A stretch of 10,300 bases of DNA, taken from the NCBI GenBank assembly GCA_937897215.1, contig CALCBQ010000205.1, forward strand, positions 1 through 10,300, in the 5' to 3' direction. Below, piece by piece: positions 1 through 5,855 of this stretch. The DNA comes from an uncultured Clostridia bacterium (GTDB taxonomy: Bacteria > Bacillota > Clostridia > Oscillospirales > Acutalibacteraceae). The position numbers and the translations under genes were made by a program. The notes beneath the pieces are model-generated. The model was not told the DNA's origin, made no database searches, and worked only from the letters and a program-made list of their open reading frames with translations. Position 1 is the stretch's first letter. The number at the start of each line of letters is the position of its first letter.

Positions 1-50
1 TGCCGCGTATTTATAAAACAGTTCGCCAAACTATAATTTATATAATTATT

Positions 51-83
51 TGCATTATAAAAATATTTTTGGCAAGAATATAA
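51..83 (+). promoter_or_regulatory. Possible forespore (sigma-F/sigma-G type) promoter of spoVAD
   Basis: A GCATT element at 52-56 resembles the GYATA -35 of forespore sigma factors. GGCAAGAAT at 71-79 fits the GGNNANANT -10 pattern of sigma-F promoters, and GAATATA at 76-82 partly fits the sigma-G -10 pattern. The spacing is not ideal (14 bases to the first candidate, 19 to the second), so the assignment rests mainly on spoVA genes being forespore-expressed in characterised spore formers. No upstream coding sequence is evident in 1-111, so a promoter is expected in this AT-rich leader. Confidence 0.25.
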
Positions 84-111
84 CAAAAGCAAATGAAAGG
101 AAAGACTTCTT

Positions 112-1137
112 TTGGCTAATCGTATAGGAAAATACACATTATTTTTGCCATCAAGACCATCGATTCACGGATATGCGGCTGTTGTAGGTAAAGCCGAGGG
201 CGAAGGCCCTTTGGCTCACGAGTTCGATTACTGTTATTCCGATGATACAATCAATGGTTGTCCCTCATGGGAGAAAGCAGAGAGTGCCTTACAAAGAGAA
301 GCAATCACTCGTGCTATTGCTAAAGCAGATTTATCGCCCGAAGATATTAATCTGATTATGGCGGGAGATTTGCTTGACCAATGTATTGGCACATCTTTCG
401 GTATTCGTGAGTTGCAAATTCCTTTTTTAGGACTTTACGGTGCTTGTTCTACTATGGCACTTTCAATGGGGCTTGCATCTGTACTTGTAGATTCAGGTGC
501 CGTAAATTATGCGGTTGCATCTACATCTTCACACTTTGCATCTGCAGAGCGTCAGTTCCGACTCCCACTTGAATATGGAGGTCAGCGTCCACCATCTGCA
601 CAACGGACTGCAACGGCTTCAGGTGCATCTGTTATTGCCGAGAATAAAGAAAATGCACCATGTGTTGAGGCAGTAATTTTTGGCAAAATTATGGATTTAG
701 GTATCAAAGATGCCAATAATATGGGTGCGGCAATGGCACCTGCGGCAGCATCTACAATCGGAGATTTCTTAAATGATACCCGCACTTCTCCTACTGATTA
801 TGATTTGATTCTTACAGGGGATTTGGGTAGCGTTGGTTCAGAACTTCTCATTGACCTTCTTAAAAAAGATTATGGTTATGACATTTCATCAGTTCACGGA
901 GATTGCGGACTTATGCTTTATGATGTTGAGGCACAGGATGTGCACGCAGGTGGCTCCGGGTGCGGTTGTAGTGGCTCTGTTGTAAATTCATATATTATGC
1001 GACAACTCAAAGAGAACACGCTGAACAGAGTGCTTTTTGTGGGAACGGGAGCATTGCTTTCGCCTACTTCTACAATGCAGGGAGAAAGTATTCCGTCAAT
1101 TGCGCACGGAGTTCTATTGACATCGGGGGACGAATAA
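112..1137 (+). CDS. spoVAD: Stage V sporulation protein AD (dipicolinic acid-binding SpoVA subunit)
   Basis: SpoVAD is a thiolase-fold protein that binds Ca-dipicolinate and works with the SpoVA membrane channel in loading dipicolinate into the forespore and releasing it at germination. The 341 residues are full length for the family (about 340). Recognisable family segments are GKYTLF near residue 6, PSWEKAE (51-57), LGLYGACSTMALS (106-118, with Cys112), ASTSSHFASAERQFR (136-150), LILTGDLGSVGS (232-243), GGSGCGCSGS (280-289) and GALLSP near 313. The start is a TTG at 112. It is preceded by GAAAGGAAAG (95-104), and no in-frame ATG gives a better N terminus, while this one aligns with the remembered Bacillus subtilis protein. 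SpoVAD is normally encoded between spoVAC and spoVAE. Neither is adjacent here: the upstream 111 bases look non-coding and a different small ORF follows. Confidence 0.95.
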   Translation: MANRIGKYTLFLPSRPSIHGYAAVVGKAEGEGPLAHEFDYCYSDDTINGCPSWEKAESALQREAITRAIAKADLSPEDINLIMAGDLLDQCIGTSFGIRELQIPFLGLYGACSTMALSMGLASVLVDSGAVNYAVASTSSHFASAERQFRLPLEYGGQRPPSAQRTATASGASVIAENKENAPCVEAVIFGKIMDLGIKDANNMGAAMAPAAASTIGDFLNDTRTSPTDYDLILTGDLGSVGSELLIDLLKKDYGYDISSVHGDCGLMLYDVEAQDVHAGGSGCGCSGSVVNSYIMRQLKENTLNRVLFVGTGALLSPTSTMQGESIPSIAHGVLLTSGDE

Positions 1138-1138
1138 A

Positions 1139-1282
1139 ATGAATATAGAAAAAGAACTTGAAACCGTTTACAGAATGGCAAATGCGTTAAGAGTAATAAA
1201 CCTTTTGAAAACTTCACTGACCGTTGGGATAATGGCCTTTACCGTTTTTAGTATTGTTGGTATCTTCTTTGCAAAAGACTGA
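1139..1282 (+). CDS. Small single-pass membrane protein, unrecognised, spoVAD-linked
   Basis: This 47-residue ORF begins one base after the spoVAD stop. A strong purine-rich site, GGGGGA at 1124-1129, lies 9 bases before its ATG, so it is probably co-transcribed and translationally coupled with spoVAD. Residues 1-24 are charged and look helical (MNIEKELETVYRMANALRV at the start). Residues 26-44 are hydrophobic enough for one membrane span (TVGIMAFTVFSIVGIFF), followed by a short KD tail. It is not recognisable as SpoVAE, which is more than twice as long and multi-spanning. The position suggests a forespore or inner-membrane role, but no family was recognised and the function is unknown. The alternative is a chance ORF, which the ribosome binding site and tight spacing argue against. 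Confidence 0.6.
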   Translation: MNIEKELETVYRMANALRVINLLKTSLTVGIMAFTVFSIVGIFFAKD

Positions 1283-1315
1283 TATTTACAAAATACAACT
1301 TACCTTTTTCTTAGT

Positions 1316-1367
1316 TTGACAAATTTTGGCAAAATATATTGACAATAATTGGCAAATATGGTATATT
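1316..1367 (+). promoter_or_regulatory. Strong sigma-A promoter with TGGNA operator-like repeats
   Basis: TTGACA (1339-1344), a 17-base spacer and TATATT (1362-1367) preceded by TGG (a TGN extended -10) form a near-consensus vegetative promoter, about 43 bases before the regulator's start. Overlapping it, TGGCA (1350-1354) and TGGTA (1359-1363) are four bases apart, matching the bipartite TGGNA pattern reported for AbrB binding. A further upstream copy, TTGACA-N5-TGGCAAA (1316-1333), repeats the unit at 1339-1356 with a 23-base period. The upstream TTGACA has no suitably spaced -10 and is more likely an operator half than a second promoter. Autorepression by the downstream protein is inferred. 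Confidence 0.75.
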
Positions 1368-1409
1368 TAGCCCATAAAGAAAAATGAGCAAAGAAAAGAG
1401 GTAAAAAAT

Positions 1410-1649
1410 ATGTTATACGGAACAGTAAAAACTATTGACTATGCGGGCAGAATTGTATTACCACGAGAATATAGAACAAAAATGGGACTTGAGCCGGGCA
1501 CAAAAGTTATTTTACACGAAGTAAACGGCAAACTTACCATTGAAGCTGTTGCTCCTAAATGCAAAATCTGTGAGTGCAACGAAATAGTTGATGATGATTT
1601 GCCAATTTGCAAAGAATGTCTTGAAAAAGCAAAAAACTTTAATAAGTAA
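1410..1649 (+). CDS. AbrB/SpoVT-type transition-state regulator with C-terminal zinc-ribbon-like Cys pairs
   Basis: The first 47 or so residues form a swapped-hairpin AbrB DNA-binding domain. TVKTIDYAGRIVLPREYR gives the typical D-x-x-GRIVLP-x-E-x-R core, and MGLEPGTKVIL gives the second strand pair. Such proteins dimerise and act as DNA-binding regulators, often of stationary-phase or sporulation genes. The tail (51-79) carries Cys51, Cys54, Cys56, Cys67 and Cys70, arranged CxxC-x12-CxxC. This is probably a small metal-binding or oligomerisation module instead of the SpoVT GAF domain. At 79 residues it is close to AbrB in length. AGAGG at 1397-1401 is the ribosome binding site. Its own promoter has TGGNA repeats, which suggests autoregulation. 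An antitoxin of the MazE type is less likely because no toxin gene follows. Confidence 0.87.
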   Translation: MLYGTVKTIDYAGRIVLPREYRTKMGLEPGTKVILHEVNGKLTIEAVAPKCKICECNEIVDDDLPICKECLEKAKNFNK

Positions 1650-1662
1650 ACAAAAATTATTT

Positions 1663-1708
1663 ATGAAAAAAGCACTTAACCTTTTATTTGGTTGAGCGCT
1701 TTTTTCAT
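1663..1708. terminator. Bidirectional intrinsic terminator between the AbrB-like gene and the PBP gene
   Basis: A long inverted repeat (AAAAAAGCACTTAACC at 1666-1681 against GGTTGAGCGCTTTTTT at 1690-1705) closes an 8-base loop. Read in either direction it has one G-U wobble and one mismatch. It ends in a T run on both strands, so it can serve both convergent genes. Confidence 0.85.
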
Positions 1709-1731
1709 AATTATCAATAATCTTCTCCAAT

Positions 1732-3339
1732 TTATTCAACAAAATCGTTTTCAATTTTTACAATATTTTCGCTTACTTCTTTGAATACGGGAGCACAGTC
1801 AACACCACCTGATGTGCCATCTTCTTTGAAAATTACGACAACATAAGTTTTGTTGTTATGAGTAAAATATCCACAAAACCAAGTGTGAGTAATCTCGCGA
1901 CCGTTTTCAAACCATCCACTTTGTGCAGTAGCAGTTTTACCGTGATTAGTAATGATTTCTGAATATGCTTTTGAGGCGTTACCATTACTTACAACACTTT
2001 CAAGAATTTCATCAATTCTGTTTACAGTACTTTCATTCAGTACCTTATACTTTTCAGGTAAATGCACTTTTTGGATTATATCTCCATTTTTGTCTATAAT
2101 GCCTTTCATCAAGGTGGGTGCGCGGTAATGCCCGCCATTAGCAAAACACGCGTATGCAACAGCCATTTGTAAAGGGCTTACTAATAACTCGCCCTGACCA
2201 AAACATAAGTTTGCAAGTGATTGTTGAGATGTAATGCTTTCACTTGATGGCAGAATACCCGATTTAAGATAAAAATTATCAGCTAACTCAACACTTTTAC
2301 CTAAGCCTAAAGAGGAACAAAGTGTAAGTATTTTTTCTGCACCGACTTGTTGCCCCAACGCAATAAAATATGTGTTGCAAGATTTCTCCATAGCAGAATT
2401 CATATCAATATATCCATGTGCAACTTCGTTGTTACATTTAAATGTTGTACCGTTAACTTGAATACTACCTTTGCAATTATATGTGAAATTAATATTGCTT
2501 TCGATAGCAGAAACCGCAACAAAGGGTTTGAAAACAGAGCCCACTGTGTAAGGAGTTAAGGCGCGATTTATAAAAGGGGAGTCTGCATTTTGAATGTCTG
2601 CAGACAAATTATAAGGATTAAATTCAGGAATTGATGCACTTGCAAGAATTTCACAAGTGTCTGCGTCAAGTATTACACAAGCACCTTTGTCAACATTGTT
2701 ATAAATAAGAGCGTTTTCTGCAATTCTTTGAATGTCAAGGTCAATAGTCAACTGAATTCCGGCAGGAGAAAGGTAATTGTTTTTTACAATTTCAATACCC
2801 TCGCCAAAAAGAATGTGGCCTAAAGCATCAACATTCCATTTTGCAAGGATTTCGCCACTTTGTTGTGATAAATAGTTGTCATAGGTCTTTTCAAGTCCCA
2901 TAGCACCATTACCATTTTCGTCAAGATGCCCGATTAGATGCACGCATGGTTGATTGACAGAATATCTGCTGATTACTTCTGTTGAACGAATATCTTGTGA
3001 ATCAAATTTTTTCGATGATTCGATAACACTCACTTTACCATTTGTCATATTCTCATAAATGGTAGATTTTTCGCCTTCTTGCACAAAACTCAAAACGGTA
3101 TTGAGTGCGTTTGTAGTGGGCAGACAAACTGTAAAATTCTGCGATTCACTGTTGACAAGTCGTCGCATTTTTGTATCATAAATCATACCGCGTGAATTAC
3201 CAAGAGCAACGGATTTACTGCTTGTGGATTTTGTAGTGGCGGTTGAGCCGATATTCAGCCCTATAATACCGATATTTATAACAAGAATACCAAATACAAC
3301 CATAAGTCCAAAAAATGAAATAGCAACTCTTTTGTGCAT
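1732..3339 (-). CDS. Class B penicillin-binding protein (FtsI/PbpA-like D,D-transpeptidase)
   Basis: This is a membrane-anchored transpeptidase that would cross-link peptidoglycan on the outer face of the membrane. Residues 7-30 form the N-terminal signal anchor. RGMIYD (50-55) and the HLIGHLDENGNGAMGLE segment (134-150) belong to the non-catalytic dimerisation domain, and the transpeptidase domain runs from about 195 to 525. Active-site motifs are SVFK (Ser268, Lys271), SCN (320-322) and KTA-TAQSG (468-475). The third motif is KTA where KTG is usual. No PASTA domain is present, and the 535 residues are at the short end for class B enzymes. The ATG is preceded by GGGTGA (3346-3351), which sits inside a hairpin. 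It lies 51 bases downstream of a PAP2 phosphatase gene. Whether it acts in division, elongation or sporulation (SpoVD-like) cannot be decided from sequence. Confidence 0.9.
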   Translation of the reverse strand: MHKRVAISFFGLMVVFGILVINIGIIGLNIGSTATTKSTSSKSVALGNSRGMIYDTKMRRLVNSESQNFTVCLPTTNALNTVLSFVQEGEKSTIYENMTNGKVSVIESSKKFDSQDIRSTEVISRYSVNQPCVHLIGHLDENGNGAMGLEKTYDNYLSQQSGEILAKWNVDALGHILFGEGIEIVKNNYLSPAGIQLTIDLDIQRIAENALIYNNVDKGACVILDADTCEILASASIPEFNPYNLSADIQNADSPFINRALTPYTVGSVFKPFVAVSAIESNINFTYNCKGSIQVNGTTFKCNNEVAHGYIDMNSAMEKSCNTYFIALGQQVGAEKILTLCSSLGLGKSVELADNFYLKSGILPSSESITSQQSLANLCFGQGELLVSPLQMAVAYACFANGGHYRAPTLMKGIIDKNGDIIQKVHLPEKYKVLNESTVNRIDEILESVVSNGNASKAYSEIITNHGKTATAQSGWFENGREITHTWFCGYFTHNNKTYVVVIFKEDGTSGGVDCAPVFKEVSENIVKIENDFVE

Positions 3340-3376
3340 AAAAAATCACCCGTGTAAAGTTTTGACACGAGTGATT
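3340..3376 (-). terminator. Terminator-like hairpin that also contains the PBP ribosome binding site
   Basis: On the minus strand, AATCACTCGTGT (3376-3365) and ACACGGGTGATT (3355-3344) pair over 12 bases with one U-G wobble around a 9-base loop. A run of six T follows, the last four directly before the PBP start codon. This is a good intrinsic terminator for the PAP2 gene, but its 3' arm contains GGGTGA, the only ribosome binding site for the PBP. Read on the plus strand the stem has one mismatch and a weaker T run. Confidence 0.7.
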
Positions 3377-3390
3377 GTTTTTATAAGTAT

Positions 3391-4023
3391 TTATGCTTTT
3401 TTCTTTTTAAACTTTTCTGCTAAATCAAATTCAGCAAATTTTGTGTTTTTGGTTTTTTCAATGATTGCTTTCATAATAAGGTAGCCCATAATACCTGCAA
3501 ACACACCAACGAAAACGCCACCAATAACATCTGTTACATAGTGTACCATAAGGTAAATTCTTGAAAGACCAACAAGGGCAGAGAATACAGGGAAAATCCA
3601 AGCAACCTTTTTGTTTTTTATAACAAGGAATATTGCAATGCCTAATTCAAATGCAGCAGTTGTGTGGCCAGATGGGAAAGATTTTTCACTTTCAATGTGT
3701 CCGCCTGCAAACTCGTGCCAAGCCATAAACACAGGGTTGTCTGCGTAATAAATATAAGGACGAGGACGGTCAAAAAGTGGTTTCATAATAAGGTTAGTGC
3801 AAATAGTTCCAACAAGGACTGCAAAAAGTACAGCCATACCAAATTTGCGAGTTTTCTTAAATGGAATTAAAAGAGCACCAACAACTGCCATTGGTGTAAC
3901 AAAAGCCCCACCACCAAAGAAAGTAATAAACTCTGCAACAACATTCATAAAAACGCTCTGAATTTGTTCGCCAAAGAATGTGAACACACTCATATCAAAT
4001 GAGTCAAAAATTGAAAAATCCAT
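3391..4023 (-). CDS. PAP2-family membrane phosphatase (undecaprenyl-diphosphate or phosphatidylglycerophosphate phosphatase type)
   Basis: A multi-spanning lipid phosphatase of the PAP2/BacA-alternative superfamily, which dephosphorylates polyprenyl or glycerolipid phosphates at the outer membrane surface. All three signature motifs are intact: K81-x6-RP (KPLFDRPRP, 81-89), PSGH (117-120), and SR-x5-H-x3-D with Ser154, Arg155, His161 and Asp165. About six hydrophobic segments are visible (roughly 20-37, 40-55, 60-80, 121-135, 140-155 and 166-186), followed by a lysine-rich tail (190-210). AAAGGAGA (4031-4038) lies 7 bases before the ATG. The nearby penicillin-binding protein supports a role in recycling the undecaprenyl carrier, but the lipid substrate cannot be read from the sequence. 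Confidence 0.9.
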   Translation of the reverse strand: MDFSIFDSFDMSVFTFFGEQIQSVFMNVVAEFITFFGGGAFVTPMAVVGALLIPFKKTRKFGMAVLFAVLVGTICTNLIMKPLFDRPRPYIYYADNPVFMAWHEFAGGHIESEKSFPSGHTTAAFELGIAIFLVIKNKKVAWIFPVFSALVGLSRIYLMVHYVTDVIGGVFVGVFAGIMGYLIMKAIIEKTKNTKFAEFDLAEKFKKKKA

Positions 4024-4055
4024 ATTCCAATCTCCTTTATGTAATTTATGATAAT

Positions 4056-4084
4056 ATTTTACAACAAATTTTAGCCTTTTTCAA
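4056..4084 (-). promoter_or_regulatory. Sigma-A promoter of the PAP2 gene
   Basis: On the minus strand, TTGAAA (4084-4079), a 17-base spacer and TAAAAT (4061-4056) form a well-spaced vegetative promoter about 33 bases before the PAP2 start codon. Confidence 0.65.
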
Positions 4085-4097
4085 GCGTTAAACAAAG

Positions 4098-4137
4098 TAT
4101 AATTGATTTTAAAACAAAAAAGCATTATAATTGATTT
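4098..4137 (+). promoter_or_regulatory. Sigma-A promoter of the GPH transporter gene, built on a direct repeat
   Basis: TTGATT (4103-4108), a 17-base spacer and a perfect TATAAT (4126-4131) form the promoter, with the start codon about 33 bases downstream. The 12-base word TATAATTGATTT occurs twice (4098-4109 and 4126-4137), 28 bases apart, so the -35 lies inside the first copy and the -10 opens the second. The divergent PAP2 promoter begins about 18 bases to the left. Confidence 0.65.
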
Positions 4138-4163
4138 ACAGAATAAGTTGGTGGGGGATTAGT

Positions 4164-5819
4164 ATGAAAAAATCAACTAACCTTATTGGGAAAATAACTA
4201 ACGGAGTCAAAACCGTTAAATCTAATTGGAAAACTGCACCTGAGGGCAGTTATGTGCCTTATAAAGAGATTGCAGCATATTCAATTGGTGGTGCAGGCGT
4301 ATATTTCATTACTGCTATAGTGGGTATGATAGGTCTTAGTGCAGGCAGTATGATTGTTGGCGCATCTATTGGCATTGCTGCTATGGATTTGCAGACAATG
4401 AATGTTATCTCAACACTCATTATGCTTCTTATTGCACCTACACGAGCAATGCTTTTTGACAATACAAAAAGTAAAATGGGTAAATTCAGACCATACATAT
4501 TGACTCTTGGTCTGCCAACTGCAGTTATAGGTACAGTTTTTGTGTATCTGCCTTATGAAACAATGGAATACAAAGAAAAACTTGTTGCAGTTTTTGTGTG
4601 CTATACGTTGTTGCAGTTCTTTTCGCCCTTTTATAGTTCAGCATATTCAGGGCTTGTTCAGGTTATGTCGGCAAACTCAAAAGAACGCTCATGGATTATT
4701 GAAATCAGTTCAATTATCTACTCTTTTGCACCAACAGTTATAAATCCCGTTATGCCACTTATAGGACCACTTGACGATATGAAAACCTACCGTATCGGTT
4801 TTCCTATTTTCTGCACAATAGGTGTAATTGTAAGTATGCTCTGTGTTTTCGGTACAAAAGAGCGTGTTATTGTGCCAAAACAATATGTTCAGAAAATGAA
4901 TTTCTTTGAGGGGCTTAAAAAGGTTTCTCGTAATAAATATTTCTGGATTATAAATACTTCTCAATGGCTTAGCTTCTTGAATCAGGGCTACGGTTATATA
5001 TTCCAATGGATTTTCTATTACGGAATGAACAACCCTGCAGTTTATTCAATTATGACTGTTATTAAAGGCGAGGCTTATACACCTGGTATGGTTGCTGCAG
5101 CACCTCTTACCAACAAGCTTGGCAAAAAACGAATTTGCTTAATATCACTTTCGATTCAGGTAGTCTGCCTTATACTTATGCTATTCCTTTATAAAAACTA
5201 TGTGTTGTTGTTTATCTGCATTTTTATAAAAGAAATGGTTGGCGCAGTTTCAATTATCTATCTTCCTGCAATGAAAGCAGATATGATGGATTATCAACAG
5301 TATAAAACAGGCGACAGACTTGAAGGCTTTATTGAGCAAGGTGGTATTTTAATGGGCAGCATTGTAGCTCTTGCAACAGGTTATTTTATGCCACTCGTGT
5401 TTAGAACTTACGGTCTTACAAACAACTACGACGATTTGTATAATGCAGATTTCAGAACACCACTTGTACGCATTGTAATCATCTATGCGATTTTCGGTAC
5501 ACTTCTTTCAATAATACCATTCCTCTTCTACGATTTAAGTGAAGAAAAACGAAAGAATATGATTACTGCACTTAAAATAAGAGCAATGTTTGCTGACTTT
5601 GAACATGAGGATTTTGATAACTCAAAACTTTGTGAAACTCTTGAACTTGTTTATGAAGCAGAAAAAGTATTGAAAGAATATGAGAAATACTCAACAAAGC
5701 AAGAAAAAGAAAAGTATCTGTCAGCAAAAATTGTCTGCGACGAAGTTGAAAAACTTAAAGCAGAAAACGTTGATAAATGGAACAGAATAACGGAACAATA
5801 CAGAATACTTAAAGCATAA
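4164..5819 (+). CDS. GPH-family (MelB-like) sugar:cation symporter with extended cytoplasmic tail
   Basis: A 551-residue, 12-span transporter of the glycoside-pentoside-hexuronide:cation symporter family (MFS_2). It probably imports a sugar or glycoside with Na+ or H+. Family marks are KEIAAYSIGGAGVYF (34-48), the loop DNTKSKMGKFRP (99-110) after span 2, FGTKERV (229-235) before the central loop, NKYFW (257-261), and KADMMDYQQYKTGDRLEG (371-388). Span 12 ends near residue 457 (IPFLFYDLSEEK). About 90 charged, helix-prone residues follow, with heptad-like stretches at 493-545, longer than in classical MelB. ATG 4164 is chosen because GGGGGAT (4153-4159) sits just before it; a longer reading from TTG 4131 overlaps the promoter -10. 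The 6670-8346 gene is a paralogue. The substrate is unknown. Confidence 0.88.
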   Translation: MKKSTNLIGKITNGVKTVKSNWKTAPEGSYVPYKEIAAYSIGGAGVYFITAIVGMIGLSAGSMIVGASIGIAAMDLQTMNVISTLIMLLIAPTRAMLFDNTKSKMGKFRPYILTLGLPTAVIGTVFVYLPYETMEYKEKLVAVFVCYTLLQFFSPFYSSAYSGLVQVMSANSKERSWIIEISSIIYSFAPTVINPVMPLIGPLDDMKTYRIGFPIFCTIGVIVSMLCVFGTKERVIVPKQYVQKMNFFEGLKKVSRNKYFWIINTSQWLSFLNQGYGYIFQWIFYYGMNNPAVYSIMTVIKGEAYTPGMVAAAPLTNKLGKKRICLISLSIQVVCLILMLFLYKNYVLLFICIFIKEMVGAVSIIYLPAMKADMMDYQQYKTGDRLEGFIEQGGILMGSIVALATGYFMPLVFRTYGLTNNYDDLYNADFRTPLVRIVIIYAIFGTLLSIIPFLFYDLSEEKRKNMITALKIRAMFADFEHEDFDNSKLCETLELVYEAEKVLKEYEKYSTKQEKEKYLSAKIVCDEVEKLKAENVDKWNRITEQYRILKA

Positions 5820-5823
5820 AAAT

Positions 5824-5846
5824 AGAGCAGTCTTACGACTGCTCTT
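5824..5846. terminator. Bidirectional intrinsic terminator
   Basis: AGAGCAGTC (5824-5832) and GACTGCTCT (5837-5845) form a perfect 9-base stem with a TTAC loop. T-rich tracts follow on the plus strand (5846 onward) and, as the complement of the A run at 5818-5822, on the minus strand. It ends both convergent genes. Confidence 0.88.
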
Positions 5847-5855
5847 AATTTTTAT

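Noticed and set aside
21..78. Hairpin pairing GCCAAA with TTTGGC upstream of spoVAD
   Set aside because: The stem is only 6 bases with a loop of nearly 40 and no T run, so it is neither a convincing terminator nor a riboswitch.
918..1217. Minus-strand 99-codon open frame across the spoVAD end and the small ORF
   Set aside because: It is antisense to SpoVAD's conserved GGSGCGCS region, and its composition looks like a reverse-complement artefact.
1316..1340. Second promoter using TTGACA at 1316 with TATATT at 1335
   Set aside because: The spacer is only 13 bases, too short for sigma-A. The element is better read as part of a repeated operator.
4131..4163. Upstream TTG extension of the first GPH transporter by 11 codons
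   Set aside because: The TTG overlaps the -10 TATAAT of the probable promoter and has no ribosome binding site, whereas ATG 4164 has GGGGGAT at the right distance.
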